A stretch of DNA of 43,624 bases from Lysobacterales bacterium (GTDB lineage Bacteria > Pseudomonadota > Gammaproteobacteria > Xanthomonadales > Rhodanobacteraceae). The notes under the pieces are model-generated. The model was not told where the DNA came from, searched no databases, and saw nothing but the letters and a program-made list of their open reading frames with translations. This document shows, in pieces, positions 1-7,753 of the stretch (the first letter of the stretch is position 1; each line of letters starts with the position of its first letter). The DNA lies in NCBI GenBank assembly GCA_021324945.1, contig JAJPID010000051.1, positions 1 to 43,624 on the forward strand. Direction: 5' to 3'. The position numbers were made by a program, and so were the translations under genes.

Positions 1-236
1 ATGGTTCGTCTCAGCTCCTCATCAGTTGGCAGTGGTTGCCCAGTAAACGCATGCAGGAACGCCTCGCAGAGAAGATCGCTGTTGCTGGCGTGCCGCAAGT
101 TCAACACTTGACGACGTGTACGTTCGTCGGAAAGCAACCGGAGTACATGCACCGGAATCGAGACGGTGATTTTTTTCACCTGGTCACTTTTGTGACCGTG
201 CTCGACATAAGGTTCGATGTACTTGGCAGCCGGCAT
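1..236 (-). CDS. metJ: Methionine repressor MetJ (first 78 residues; gene runs off the left edge)
   Basis: MetJ is a ribbon-helix-helix repressor that binds S-adenosylmethionine and shuts down methionine biosynthesis genes. The frame is open from the ATG at 236 to the window edge. The DNA-contacting ribbon is visible as KKITVSIP (residues 21-28), followed by DERTRRQV (37-44) and the strongly conserved stretch [20 protein letters not shown] (48-67). The E. coli protein has just over 100 residues, so roughly a quarter is missing, beyond base 1. AAGGGATT directly before the ATG is a plausible ribosome-binding site. gcvPA lies upstream on the same strand, 344 bp away, and a tandem met box lies in that gap, which suggests autoregulation. 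Identification comes from residue pattern and is secure. Confidence 0.95.
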   Translation of the reverse strand, partial: MPAAKYIEPYVEHGHKSDQVKKITVSIPVHVLRLLSDERTRRQVLNLRHASNSDLLCEAFLHAFTGQPLPTDEELRRT

Positions 237-580
237 AATCCCTTCGACACATGTCGTCGGGCGCAGAAACTAGTCCCGTCGAAACGTGCTGTCAATCGAT
301 TTTTCGCGGCAGATGAAGCCCTTGCGCGCATCGACGCCGCCGCGAAAACCGCAAGAACGCGTTTGAAAAACCGCGTTCCGCACACACACTGTGGACGTAT
401 AGACGTCCAAAACGAAGTGATGATCCAACAGACGAATCGCCTGCAAGCCGCGCCGGACCTGGCTTTCAGCCTGATGACGTTGCAAAGCGGCGAACCCGCA
501 CATGGCGAATGCGCGCATTCGTGATGTGCGCGCAAGACCCGCGCGGAAATGCGGCAACGAATACTGAATGACGCGCGCGA
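237..580. other. Intergenic region between gcvPA and metJ
   Basis: These 344 bp hold no gene that I can support; the open frames crossing it have no recognisable family and lack conserved features. It contains the met-box pair at 393-408 and a perfect 16-bp palindrome at 506-521 (CGAATGCG/CGCATTCG). The palindrome lies downstream of the gcvPA stop on the transcribed strand and could fold, but no T-tract follows it, so I do not call it a terminator. No convincing -35/-10 pair for metJ was found. Confidence 0.6.
393..408 (-). promoter_or_regulatory. Tandem met boxes (MetJ operator) upstream of metJ
   Basis: The 16 bases GGACGTAT-AGACGTCC are two adjacent 8-bp met boxes. Against the known consensus AGACGTCT the second matches at 7 of 8 positions and the first at 6 of 8 (read on the plus strand). 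MetJ binds as at least two dimers on adjacent boxes, so a pair is the minimal operator. The next 8-mers on either side do not match. The site is 157 bp before the metJ start codon, between gcvPA and metJ, so autoregulation of metJ is the simple reading. Confidence 0.75.
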
Positions 581-1945
581 TCAGCCGAGCGATTCGGCCA
601 TCGCCGAGGCGAAGACGCCGATGTCTTCGCGCGTTTTGGTTTCCGTCGCGCAGGTCAGCAGCGCGTCGCCGAGCTCCGGATAGTCTTCGCTCAAGCTCAC
701 GCCGGCGACGATGCCCTTGTGCGCGAGACGCTCGATCAGTTCGTTCGCATCGATCGGAATGCGCAGCGCAAATTCGTGGAAACCCGCGCGCGCGAACAGC
801 GGTTGTACGCCTTCGATCGCACAAAGTTTTTGGCGCAAACTCCGCGCATTGGCCATGCTGTTGGCGGCGACACGGCGCAACCCTTCCGGACCCAGCATCG
901 CCATGTAAATCGTCGCGGCGGTAACCAGCAGGCCCTGATTGGTGCAGATGTTGGAAGTCGCCTTGGCGCGGCGGATGTGCTGCTCTCGCGCTTGCAGCGT
1001 CAAGGCAAACCCTTCGCGGCCGTCCAGATCCGTAGTACGTCCGACGATGCGGCCGGGCATCTGCCGCACCAATGCCTGCTTGCACGCCAGAATGCCGAAG
1101 TACGGCCCGCCGGACGACAGCGGCACGCCCATCGGCTGGCCGTCGCCGCAAACGATGTCGGCGCCGTTCGCGCCCCAACGGCCCGGCGCCTTCAACACGG
1201 CCAGCGACATCGGATTGACCACGCCGATCACCAGCGCGTCCTTCGAATGCGCCCAGTCGGTCAGCGCGTCCACGTCTTCCAGCACGCCGAAGAAATTGGG
1301 CTGCGGGATCACCAGGGCGGTGAATGCGCCGAAGTCCTGCTTCGCCAACCATGCCGGATCGACGCCGCCCGCGCTCTCACCTTCATGGCAGAAATCGAAT
1401 TCGAGAACCTCGATGTTCTGCAACTCGACGATGGTCTTCAGCGTTTTGCGATACGCAGGATGCACCGTGCGCGGCACCAGAATCCGGCGCGGCCCCTTGC
1501 GCGCGCAGCGCTCGGCCATCAGCGCGGCTTCGGCCAGGGCGGTGGCACCGTCGTAAAGTGACGCGTTGCTGACATCCATACCGGTCAGCCGCGTCATCAT
1601 CGTCTGGTATTCGTAGATCAGTTGCAGCGTGCCTTGGCTCGCCTCGGCTTGATACGGTGTGTAGGCCGAATAAAACTCGCCACGCGACACCACCGTCCAC
1701 ACCGCCGCCGGAATGTGGTGTTCGTACGCGCCGGCGCCAGCGAAATTCAGCGGCGTGCCGTCCATCGCCGCGCGCGCCTTCATCAGGCGCGTGATTTCCA
1801 TTTCCGACAGGCCGCTCGGCACGCCTTCCAGCGCCGCGATCTTCAACGACGCGGGGATTTCATCGAACAGGTCGTCGATGCGCTGCACGCCGATCGCGGC
1901 CAGCATCGACTTCACGTCGGCTTCGGAATGGGGGATGAAGGGCAT
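581..1945 (-). CDS. gcvPA: Glycine dehydrogenase (decarboxylating) subunit 1, GcvPA
   Basis: This is subunit 1 of the split P-protein of the glycine cleavage system, which decarboxylates glycine and passes aminomethyl to the lipoyl arm of GcvH. The start is set at the ATG at 1945 ([19 protein letters not shown]), giving 454 residues, the usual length of GcvPA; the longer frame adds 14 residues encoded by intergenic repeat sequence. The N-terminal half carries the family segment [20 protein letters not shown] (residues ~94-113). The catalytic PLP lysine of the split enzyme lies in subunit 2 (GcvPB), which is not in the window, so gcvPB must be encoded elsewhere. The gene follows gcvH after a 226-bp gap filled with repeats. 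Confidence 0.93.
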   Translation of the reverse strand: MPFIPHSEADVKSMLAAIGVQRIDDLFDEIPASLKIAALEGVPSGLSEMEITRLMKARAAMDGTPLNFAGAGAYEHHIPAAVWTVVSRGEFYSAYTPYQAEASQGTLQLIYEYQTMMTRLTGMDVSNASLYDGATALAEAALMAERCARKGPRRILVPRTVHPAYRKTLKTIVELQNIEVLEFDFCHEGESAGGVDPAWLAKQDFGAFTALVIPQPNFFGVLEDVDALTDWAHSKDALVIGVVNPMSLAVLKAPGRWGANGADIVCGDGQPMGVPLSSGGPYFGILACKQALVRQMPGRIVGRTTDLDGREGFALTLQAREQHIRRAKATSNICTNQGLLVTAATIYMAMLGPEGLRRVAANSMANARSLRQKLCAIEGVQPLFARAGFHEFALRIPIDANELIERLAHKGIVAGVSLSEDYPELGDALLTCATETKTREDIGVFASAMAESLG

Positions 1946-1966
1946 GGTGACGGGAGTGGGAAAATG

Positions 1967-2167
1967 GGGAATGGGAAATCGGAACAAAGAATGGAGCGGC
2001 GAACGGAAACTATGGCGCGGTCATTCCGGACGCGGCGCGGCCGCAATCCGGAATCTGCTCCTCAATCCTTAAAAGCAGATTCCGGGTTCTGCTCCGGACT
2101 TCGTCCGTCGCAGCCCCGGAAGACGAGGGTTTCGCTTGCAGCGGGCTCTCTCGGAGTTCCCATTCCC
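1967..2167. repeat. 201-bp intergenic element with 11-bp terminal inverted repeats
   Basis: GGGAATGGGAA at 1967-1977 is matched exactly in inverted orientation by TTCCCATTCCC at 2157-2167. Between them lie several copies of a TCCGGA/ATTCCGG motif and the strong hairpin at 2048-2085. I see no target-site duplication at the borders and no coding sequence inside. It fills almost the whole gcvH-gcvPA gap. It may be a small non-autonomous repeat element or a composite of REP-like units. Confidence 0.55.
2048..2085. repeat. 12-bp perfect hairpin inside the gcvH-gcvPA spacer
   Basis: CCGGAATCTGCT (2048-2059) and AGCAGATTCCGG (2074-2085) are perfect reverse complements around a 14-base loop. The transcript running from gcvH into gcvPA would carry this stem. 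There is no T-run after it on the minus strand, so it looks more like a REP-type stem or an mRNA-stabilising element than an intrinsic terminator. Confidence 0.6.
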
Positions 2168-2171
2168 GCTG

Positions 2172-2573
2172 TCAATGCTCATCATTTTCAATCAATTCGG
2201 CATAAGCATCGGGATCAAGCAATTCTTCCAATTCGTCCCTGGCTTCCGCGTCGGGTTTGACGACGAACAGCCAGCCGTCGCCGTAGGCGTCCTCGTTGAT
2301 GGTTTCGGGTTTGTCACCGAGCGCTTCGTTGATTGCGACCACCTCGCCGCTCACCGGGGCATAGACGTCCGAGGCGGCTTTCACCGACTCGACTACCGCG
2401 CAGGCGTTGCCGGCTTCTACGTGGTCGCCGACATTGGGCAATTCGACGTAGACCAGATCGCCCAGTTGCGACTGAGCATGATCCGAAATGCCCACGCGCA
2501 CCTGATCGGCATCCTCGACGCGCGCCCACTCGTGTGACTTCAGGAATTTCAGATCGCCGGGTATCTCGCTCAT
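2172..2573 (-). CDS. gcvH: Glycine cleavage system H protein
   Basis: GcvH is the small lipoylated carrier that shuttles the aminomethyl group between P-, T- and L-proteins. The 133 residues are the normal length. The lipoyl site is in VESVKAASD with the modified lysine at K65, preceded by the family segment HEWAR near residue 15 and GDLVYVELP at 38-46. GAGGGAT upstream of the ATG at 2573 is a good ribosome-binding site. The gene lies 62 bp after gcvT on the same strand and belongs to the same operon. The acidic C terminus is common in the family. Confidence 0.97.
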   Translation of the reverse strand: MSEIPGDLKFLKSHEWARVEDADQVRVGISDHAQSQLGDLVYVELPNVGDHVEAGNACAVVESVKAASDVYAPVSGEVVAINEALGDKPETINEDAYGDGWLFVVKPDAEARDELEELLDPDAYAELIENDEH

Positions 2574-2635
2574 GGTTCGATCCCTCGTTGCAGTCGGAAG
2601 ATTCTATAAGCGCCGCGCGCGCAGTCCAATCGTGA

Positions 2636-3730
2636 CTAGATGCACGCCTTGCCATCCCTCACGAACGGATATTTCACCGCGCGCAGCGGCAGCTCGCGGC
2701 CGCGAATGTCCACGCGCAGGTTTTCTCCCGCGCCCGCCGGCACCCGCGCAAAGCCGACCGATTTGCCCAAGCTCGGCGAAAAGATGCCGGACAAGATTTC
2801 GCCTTCGCCTTTTTCGGTGAGCACGCGCTGGCCATGACGCAGCACGCCTTTGTCTTGCAGCAGCACGCCGATCAGTTCGCGCGGCACGCCTTGCGCTTTC
2901 TGTTTTTCCAGCGCGGCGCGGCCGATGAAATCGCGGTTTTCATCCAGCACCACCGTCCAGCCCAGCCCGGCCTCCCACGGCGTGCTGTCTTCATCCATGT
3001 CCTGACCGTAGAGATTCATGCCAGCTTCCAACCGGAGGGTATCGCGCGCGCCGAGACCGGCCGGTTTCACGCCGGCCCCGGCCAAGGCATTCCACAGCGC
3101 AACCGCATGTGATTCCGGCACGAGGATTTCGAAACCATCCTCGCCGGTGTAGCCGGTGCGCGCCACGAACAATTCCATCTCGCCCGGCCCGCGCGCCTCG
3201 CCGGCCACGAACTTGCCCAGTTTTTCGATGCGTGCGCGGTCTTCGGGGTGCAGAAGCGGTAATACTTTCTCACGCGCGTGCGGACCTTGCACCGCGATCA
3301 TCGCCAAGTCAGCGCGTTCGGTGACCGAAACGCCAAATCTTTGCGCTTGCTGCTCGATCCAAGCCAGATCCTTGTCGCGCGTGGCGGCGTTCACGACGAC
3401 ACGGAAGAAATCCTCCGACAGGAAATAGACGATCAGATCGTCGATCACGCCGCCGCGCTCGTTCAACATGCACGAGTACAGTGCCTTGCCGGAGACCTTG
3501 AGCTTGTCCACGCTGTTGGCAAGCACGTGGCGCAAGAATTCGCGCGTGCGGTTCCCGCGCAGGTCGACCACCGTCATGTGCGAGACATCGAACATGCCGG
3601 CATCGTGGCGCACCGCATGATGCTCCTCGAGTTGCGAACCGTAGTGCAGTGGCATGTCCCAACCGCCGAAATCCACCATCTTCGCGCCCGCGGCGCGGTG
3701 GGTGGCGTTCAAGATGGTCTGCTTGGTCAT
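2636..3730 (-). CDS. gcvT: Glycine cleavage system T protein (aminomethyltransferase)
   Basis: GcvT transfers the methylene group from aminomethyl-lipoyl GcvH to tetrahydrofolate and releases ammonia. The start is the ATG at 3730 ([20 protein letters not shown]), giving 364 residues, the typical length; the 23 extra residues of the longer frame have no family match and would run through the promoter region. Conserved stretches include [13 protein letters not shown] (~18-30), FDVSHM (~47-52), and [12 protein letters not shown], a folate-domain signature. It is the first gene of the gcvT-gcvH-gcvPA run and diverges from the MCE-transport operon 86 bp away. No glycine riboswitch fits in that short gap. 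Confidence 0.96.
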   Translation of the reverse strand: MTKQTILNATHRAAGAKMVDFGGWDMPLHYGSQLEEHHAVRHDAGMFDVSHMTVVDLRGNRTREFLRHVLANSVDKLKVSGKALYSCMLNERGGVIDDLIVYFLSEDFFRVVVNAATRDKDLAWIEQQAQRFGVSVTERADLAMIAVQGPHAREKVLPLLHPEDRARIEKLGKFVAGEARGPGEMELFVARTGYTGEDGFEILVPESHAVALWNALAGAGVKPAGLGARDTLRLEAGMNLYGQDMDEDSTPWEAGLGWTVVLDENRDFIGRAALEKQKAQGVPRELIGVLLQDKGVLRHGQRVLTEKGEGEILSGIFSPSLGKSVGFARVPAGAGENLRVDIRGRELPLRAVKYPFVRDGKACI

Positions 3731-3758
3731 CGGCTCGGCCGCACGGCTGAAACGGGAG

Positions 3759-3787
3759 ATTATCGCTGCGCGTGGTTCGCGATCCAA
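3759..3787 (-). promoter_or_regulatory. Possible sigma-70 promoter for the gcv operon
   Basis: On the minus strand TTGGAT (3787-3782) is followed after exactly 17 bases by GATAAT (3764-3759). The -10 box matches the consensus at five of six positions; the -35 only at three of six. It points towards gcvT, whose ATG is 28 bases beyond the -10 box. The spacing is ideal but the site is a visual call. Confidence 0.4.
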
Positions 3788-3802
3788 GCAGCCGAACAAG
3801 CT

Positions 3803-3808
3803 GATAAA
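3803..3808 (+). promoter_or_regulatory. Possible -10 box very close to the STAS-MlaE start codon
   Basis: TGATAAATT precedes the ATG at 3817 by only about eight bases, so a transcript starting the usual six to eight bases after GATAAA would begin at or near the start codon. That would make the mRNA leaderless or nearly so. No clear -35 hexamer is present and no Shine-Dalgarno sequence is seen before the ATG, which fits a leaderless start but does not prove it. Confidence 0.25.
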
Positions 3809-3816
3809 TTGCGCCC

Positions 3817-4971
3817 ATGGCGATCAGCGATTCGCGAACCGGCCGCGCGGAATGGGTGCAGAGCACGGGCACCGAAGGCGTGCTGCGCTTTTCCGGCGAC
3901 TGGACCCTCAGGCATTTCGCCGAACTCGAAGCGCAACTCGACGCCTTGAAACCGCGTCTACCCGAATGTCCGGACGTGGATTTCAACGACGTCGCGCGGA
4001 TCGACACCGCCGGCGCCGGCCTGATTGCCGTGGCGCTGGGACCCAAGACGCTGCAATGGCTGGCCGAACACGACCGCGACGTGCCGCGCGAATTGCGCGC
4101 GCTGCTGGACACGGTAAGCGAAGCGGTCGCCGACATCTATGCGCACCCGGCCAAGCCCCGGCCGAATTACGGTTTCGTGGACATGCTCGCGCGCATCGGC
4201 TCATCGATGGAGCACGTCTGGCGGTTGACGCTCGGGCTGCTCGGTTTCATCGGCTTGACGCTGGAAACCTTCGCGCGCACGGTGTTCGTGCCGAAGCGCT
4301 GGCGTGTCACCGCGCTGTTCTATCACATGGAAGAGACCGGCCTGAACGCAGTCCCGATCGTGACGCTGCTGTCGTTCCTCATCGGCGCGGTGATCGCGTT
4401 CCTTGGCGCGACGGCGCTGCAGCAGTACGGCGCCACCGTGTTCACCGTCGATCTCGTTTCCTATTCCATCCTGCGCGAACTCGCCGTGCTGCTGACCGCG
4501 ATCCTGGTCGCAGGTCGCACCGCCAGCGCGTTCACCGCGCAGATCGGTTCGATGAAGGTCAACGAGGAAATCGACGCCATGCGCACGATGGGCCTCGACC
4601 CGATGGAGCAGCTAGTGCTACCGCGTGTGCTGGCGCTGATCGCGATGCTGCCGCTGTTGACGTTCCTGTCGATGATGGCGGGCCTGCTGGGCGGCATGGC
4701 GGTGTGCGGGCTGTCGCTGGACATCTCGCCGACGATGTTCATCGCCACCTTCCAGGCGGACACCGAGATGCGGCATTTCTGGGTCGGCATTTCAAAGGCG
4801 CCGATCTTCGCCTTCCTGATTTCCACCATCGGTTGCCTGGAAGGTTTCAAGGTTGCAGGCAGCGCCGAGTCGGTCGGCCAGCGCACCACATCATCGGTGG
4901 TGCAATCGATCTTCCTCGTGATCTTGGTGGACGCGCTGGCGGCGATGTTCTTCATGGAGATGGGCTGGTGA
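3817..4971 (+). CDS. MCE-system ABC transporter permease, MlaE family, with N-terminal STAS domain
   Basis: This is the inner-membrane permease of a phospholipid/sterol-type MCE transporter. Residues ~15-120 form a STAS-like domain ([16 protein letters not shown]), which fuses the role of the separate MlaB protein to the permease. Residues ~140-384 are an MlaE domain with five or six membrane segments and the family stretch [20 protein letters not shown] followed by [10 protein letters not shown]. The length (384) fits the STAS-MlaE fusion class rather than plain MlaE (~260). Its stop overlaps the GTG start of the ATPase, and the MCE protein and auxiliary lipoprotein follow, so the four genes form one cassette. 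The transported lipid cannot be told from the sequence. Confidence 0.9.
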   Translation: MAISDSRTGRAEWVQSTGTEGVLRFSGDWTLRHFAELEAQLDALKPRLPECPDVDFNDVARIDTAGAGLIAVALGPKTLQWLAEHDRDVPRELRALLDTVSEAVADIYAHPAKPRPNYGFVDMLARIGSSMEHVWRLTLGLLGFIGLTLETFARTVFVPKRWRVTALFYHMEETGLNAVPIVTLLSFLIGAVIAFLGATALQQYGATVFTVDLVSYSILRELAVLLTAILVAGRTASAFTAQIGSMKVNEEIDAMRTMGLDPMEQLVLPRVLALIAMLPLLTFLSMMAGLLGGMAVCGLSLDISPTMFIATFQADTEMRHFWVGISKAPIFAFLISTIGCLEGFKVAGSAESVGQRTTSSVVQSIFLVILVDALAAMFFMEMGW

Positions 4972-5762
4972 AGACCGCGATCAACCAACGCACGGATCAC
5001 GAAGTCGTGATCGAGGTGCGCGGGCTGCGCAGCCAGTTCGGCGAGCAGATCGTGCACGAGAATCTGGATCTCGAGGTCCATCGCGGCGAGATCCTCGGCG
5101 TGGTCGGCGGTTCCGGCACCGGCAAATCGGTGCTGATGCGCACCATCTTGGGTTTGCGCAGACCCGATGCCGGTACGGTGCGCGTGCTGGGCCAGGACCT
5201 GCACGCACTGAGCGGCGACGCGCGTGTCGCGATCGAGCGTCGCATGGGCGTGCTGTTCCAGGATGGCGCGCTGTTCTCCTCGCTGACCGTGAGCGAGAAC
5301 ATCCGCGTACCGCTGCTGGAGCACACCTCGCTCTCTTTCCACGACGCACAACGCGTGGCGGCGTTGAAAGTGGCGCTGGTCGGTTTGCCCGCCGACGTGC
5401 GGCACAAATATCCGAGCGAACTCTCAGGCGGCACGCGCAAGCGCGCGGCGCTGGCGCGCGCGCTTGCGCTGGATCCAGAAATCCTGTTCCTAGACGAACC
5501 GACCTCCGGCCTCGACCCGATCGCTGCGGCCGGTTTCGACACATTGATCAAGACCCTGCGCGACGCGCTGGGCCTCACCGTGATGATGAACACGCACGAT
5601 CTCGACTCGCTGCACACCATCTGCGACCGCGTCGCGGTGCTGGCGCACAAGCGCGTGATCGTCACCGATTCGCTGGAAAAAGTGGAGCAGTACGACGACG
5701 ACTGGGTGCGCGAATACTTCGGCGGTCCGCGCGGACGCGCGGCGGAAGAGGCACACGCATGA
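4968..5762 (+). CDS. MCE-system ABC transporter ATP-binding protein, MlaF family
   Basis: This cytoplasmic ATPase would energise the MlaE-type permease encoded just upstream. The start is a GTG at 4968 that overlaps the permease TGA (GTGA), giving 264 residues; longer open frames upstream are antisense or shadow sequence. Walker A is GGSGTGKS (residues 47-54), the signature is LSGGTRKRAALARALAL, Walker B is LFLDEPTSGLDP, and the switch histidine is in NTHDLDSL. TRKR after LSGG, with LFQDGALFSSLTV in the Q-loop region, is characteristic of the MlaF branch. A 182-bp spacer with a long hairpin separates it from the MCE gene. Confidence 0.93.
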   Translation: MKTAINQRTDHEVVIEVRGLRSQFGEQIVHENLDLEVHRGEILGVVGGSGTGKSVLMRTILGLRRPDAGTVRVLGQDLHALSGDARVAIERRMGVLFQDGALFSSLTVSENIRVPLLEHTSLSFHDAQRVAALKVALVGLPADVRHKYPSELSGGTRKRAALARALALDPEILFLDEPTSGLDPIAAAGFDTLIKTLRDALGLTVMMNTHDLDSLHTICDRVAVLAHKRVIVTDSLEKVEQYDDDWVREYFGGPRGRAAEEAHA

Positions 5763-5827
5763 TGTGCCGACAACTTATGGCAAGCAGCCCTTCTTGGCGC
5801 GATTTCCATTCGGCATCCTGCCTCACC

Positions 5828-5881
5828 CGAATCTCGCGCGCGCTCTGCAATCCGCTGCAGATCGCAAATGCGCGAGATTCG
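5828..5881. repeat. Long hairpin between the MCE ATPase and MCE protein genes
   Basis: CGAATCTCGCGC (5828-5839) pairs perfectly with GCGCGAGATTCG (5870-5881), with a smaller inner pairing CTGCA/TGCAG in the 30-base loop region. It sits inside an operon-internal spacer of 182 bp (5763-5944) that holds no gene. No T-tract follows. It may be a REP-type insertion or an mRNA element that sets the ratio of ATPase to MCE protein. Confidence 0.55.
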
Positions 5882-5944
5882 ACCATGCCCGCACTTCTCA
5901 ACAACAGCACACTCTGTCAGCCACGCTGCTAGGATTGACTCGGC

Positions 5945-6877
5945 ATGGAAACCCGAGCCCACCACGTATTGATCGGCGCGTTTACCCTGCTGGTGATCGC
6001 CGCCGCGGTGGTGTTCGCGCTGTGGCTGGCCAAGACCAGCGTCAACCGTCAATACCATTATTACGACATCGTCTTCACCGAATCGGTGACCGGCCTTTCC
6101 AAGGGCGGCGCGGTGCAATACAACGGCATCCAGGTCGGCGAAGTCAGCCGCTTGAGCCTTGATCCCAACGATCCGCGCAAGGTGATCGCGCGCATCCGCG
6201 TCGCATCCGACACGCCGGTCAAAATCGATACGCGCGCCAAGCTAGGCCTGCTCGGCTTGACTGGCGTTGCCTTCATCCAGTTGACCGGCGGCAAGCCCGG
6301 CAGCGCGCCGCTGCTGCCCTCGCCCGACACTCCGGTGCCGCAAATTCCGTCGGAAAGTTCCGCGCTGTCGCAGTTGCTCAATTCCGGCGCCGACATCGTC
6401 ACCACCTTGAACGGCATCCTCGCCAAGGCCGACTCGCTGCTTTCGCAGGAAAACATCGACCGCATCAACCGCACGCTGGCGCACCTCGACCAGACAATGG
6501 GCGCGGTGGCCGACGAGCGCGACGATATCCGTACGCTGCTGCAGCAGGCGACCGCGGCATCCAAGGAATTGAACGAGACCCTGCACAGCACCAACGCACT
6601 GGTGAACAACCAGGGCAAGGCCACGCTGGACAGCGCACGCGCCGCGCTGGCCTCGCTGCAGCACACCTCCGAAACGCTGGACCAACTACTGGCCGAAAAC
6701 CGCGGTTCGCTGCAATCGGGTCTGGAAGGCGTGGGTCAACTCGGCCCGGCCTTGCGCGAATTGCGCGGCACGCTGCGCGACATCCGCGGGCTGACGCAGA
6801 AGCTGCAAGGCAATCCGGCGGGCTATCTGCTCGGGCGCGAGAAACCGAAGGCATTCGATCCGGGCAAGGGGCAATGA
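5945..6877 (+). CDS. MCE domain protein (MlaD/PqiB-like substrate-binding component)
   Basis: MCE proteins sit in the periplasm, anchored in the inner membrane, and form the lipid-conducting ring. Residues ~9-31 are the single membrane anchor, ~40-118 the MCE domain (GLSKGGAVQYNGIQVGEVSR, then ARIRVASDTPVKIDTRAKLG). Residues ~150-280 are predicted long helices rich in Q, A and D, the part that in MlaD-type proteins forms the helical bundle. The length (310) is longer than E. coli MlaD (~180) and typical of organisms whose MlaD has an extended C terminus. It lies in the same direction as the permease and ATPase genes, with a PqiC-like lipoprotein next. Confidence 0.92.
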   Translation: METRAHHVLIGAFTLLVIAAAVVFALWLAKTSVNRQYHYYDIVFTESVTGLSKGGAVQYNGIQVGEVSRLSLDPNDPRKVIARIRVASDTPVKIDTRAKLGLLGLTGVAFIQLTGGKPGSAPLLPSPDTPVPQIPSESSALSQLLNSGADIVTTLNGILAKADSLLSQENIDRINRTLAHLDQTMGAVADERDDIRTLLQQATAASKELNETLHSTNALVNNQGKATLDSARAALASLQHTSETLDQLLAENRGSLQSGLEGVGQLGPALRELRGTLRDIRGLTQKLQGNPAGYLLGREKPKAFDPGKGQ

Positions 6878-6914
6878 ATCCGAAAATGAAAGGTGTAAAG
6901 ACAACGCCGGCACC

Positions 6915-7012
6915 CGGCGCGAAGCGCCGTCCGTCATTCGCGTAGGCCGGGGCCTGGTGGTGGTACGGCTCATCGAGCATTGTCGCCACTGGATTCCGGC
7001 CTGCGCCGGGAT
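6915..7012. repeat. Two REP-like hairpins between the MCE gene and the lipoprotein gene
   Basis: CGGCGC-GAA-GCGCCG (6915-6929) is a compact perfect hairpin. ATTCCGGC-CTGC-GCCGGGAT (6993-7012) is a second stem and belongs to the type of short palindromic intergenic repeat that I know from xanthomonad-like genomes. Together they fill most of the 156-bp gap (6878-7033). An in-frame TTG at 6980 lets the lipoprotein frame read into the second repeat, but that is not the likely start. Confidence 0.6.
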
Positions 7013-7033
7013 GACGATCACAACGGATTGTCT

Positions 7034-7708
7034 ATGAAAATTCGCACGCAAAATCTGGCTGTTCGATGGGGTTTGACGATCGCGGTGATGGCGATTTCGT
7101 CCTGCTCCATCCTGCCGCCCGCCGAATCTCCCAACATCTATGTGCTGCCGCAATCCGCGCCGGCGCAGAACGAAAGCAATGCGCCACAACTGCCATGGCA
7201 ATTGCGCGTGGATACGCCGGAAGCCAACGGCCTGTTGTCCGGAAGCGATATCGTGGTGATGCCAGAGCCCGATCGCATCACGGTATACAAGGATGCGCGC
7301 TGGAGCGATGCGGCACCGTTGCTGTTGCGCGAACGGCTGATCGACGCATTCATGGTCACGCACCGGCTGTCCGCGGTGACCAGCGAAGACGATGCCATGC
7401 GGGCGGACTTCGTGCTGGCCGGGAATCTGCGCGCTTTCCAGACGGAATATCGCAACGGCTCGCCCGTAGTGGTGGTGCGATTCGACGCACAACTGCGTCG
7501 CGGCGGCGCGCGCGATGTGCTGGTGGCGCGCAGTTTCGAAGTGACGGCAATGCCTTCGGGCATTGCCGTGCCGCAAGTGGTGCAAGCCTTCGGCCAAGCC
7601 TGCGATCAATTGAGCGCGCAGGTGGTCGCGTGGACGCTGCAGCAAGGGCAGACGGCGTGGTCGCAGCAAAGTGAGCCGTCAACGGGGAGTGGTGAGCGGC
7701 ATAGATAA
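7034..7708 (+). CDS. ABC-type transport auxiliary lipoprotein, PqiC/LptE-like
   Basis: PqiC-type lipoproteins act at the outer membrane as partners of MCE transporters. The start is the ATG at 7034, giving 224 residues; it is followed by a basic N terminus, a hydrophobic stretch and a lipobox AISSC with cysteine at residue 23. After that comes the family stretch NIYVLPQ near residue 35 and VVRFDAQLRRGGARDVLVAR in the C-terminal half. It is the fourth gene of the MCE cassette. The last ~15 residues (polar, Ser/Gly-rich) are encoded within an inverted repeat shared with the 3' end of the convergent amidase gene and may have been added by repeat insertion. Confidence 0.85.
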   Translation: MKIRTQNLAVRWGLTIAVMAISSCSILPPAESPNIYVLPQSAPAQNESNAPQLPWQLRVDTPEANGLLSGSDIVVMPEPDRITVYKDARWSDAAPLLLRERLIDAFMVTHRLSAVTSEDDAMRADFVLAGNLRAFQTEYRNGSPVVVVRFDAQLRRGGARDVLVARSFEVTAMPSGIAVPQVVQAFGQACDQLSAQVVAWTLQQGQTAWSQQSEPSTGSGERHR

Positions 7709-7753
7709 AGTTCGCAAGTCTTGCTTCTTGCTGCTCACTGCTCACCGCTCACC
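7691..7753. repeat. Inverted repeat spanning the 3' ends of two convergent genes
   Basis: GGTGAGCGG (7691-7699) is repeated inverted as CCGCTCACC (7745-7753), and GTGAGC/GCTCAC motifs recur between and beside them (7671, 7734, 7741). The repeat overlaps the last codons of the lipoprotein gene and the last codons of the amidase gene, leaving only 26 bp of true gap. It may fold into a bidirectional structure, but there is no clear T-tract. Confidence 0.5.

Noticed and set aside
36-524. 162-residue open frame on the plus strand at the left edge
   Set aside because: It runs antisense to metJ, which has an unmistakable family sequence, and shows no recognisable feature of its own.
270-1352. 360-residue frame on the minus strand overlapping gcvPA
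   Set aside because: It is an out-of-frame shadow of gcvPA, very rich in Arg, Gly and Ala as expected for such frames in high-GC DNA.
3731-3816. Glycine riboswitch before gcvT
   Set aside because: The gap is only 86 bp and shared with a divergent gene; no tandem aptamer core is visible.
3654-4967. Extended upstream part of the frame that ends with the MCE ATPase
   Set aside because: The ATPase family begins at the GTG at 4968; the sequence before it is a shadow of the permease and part of gcvT antisense.
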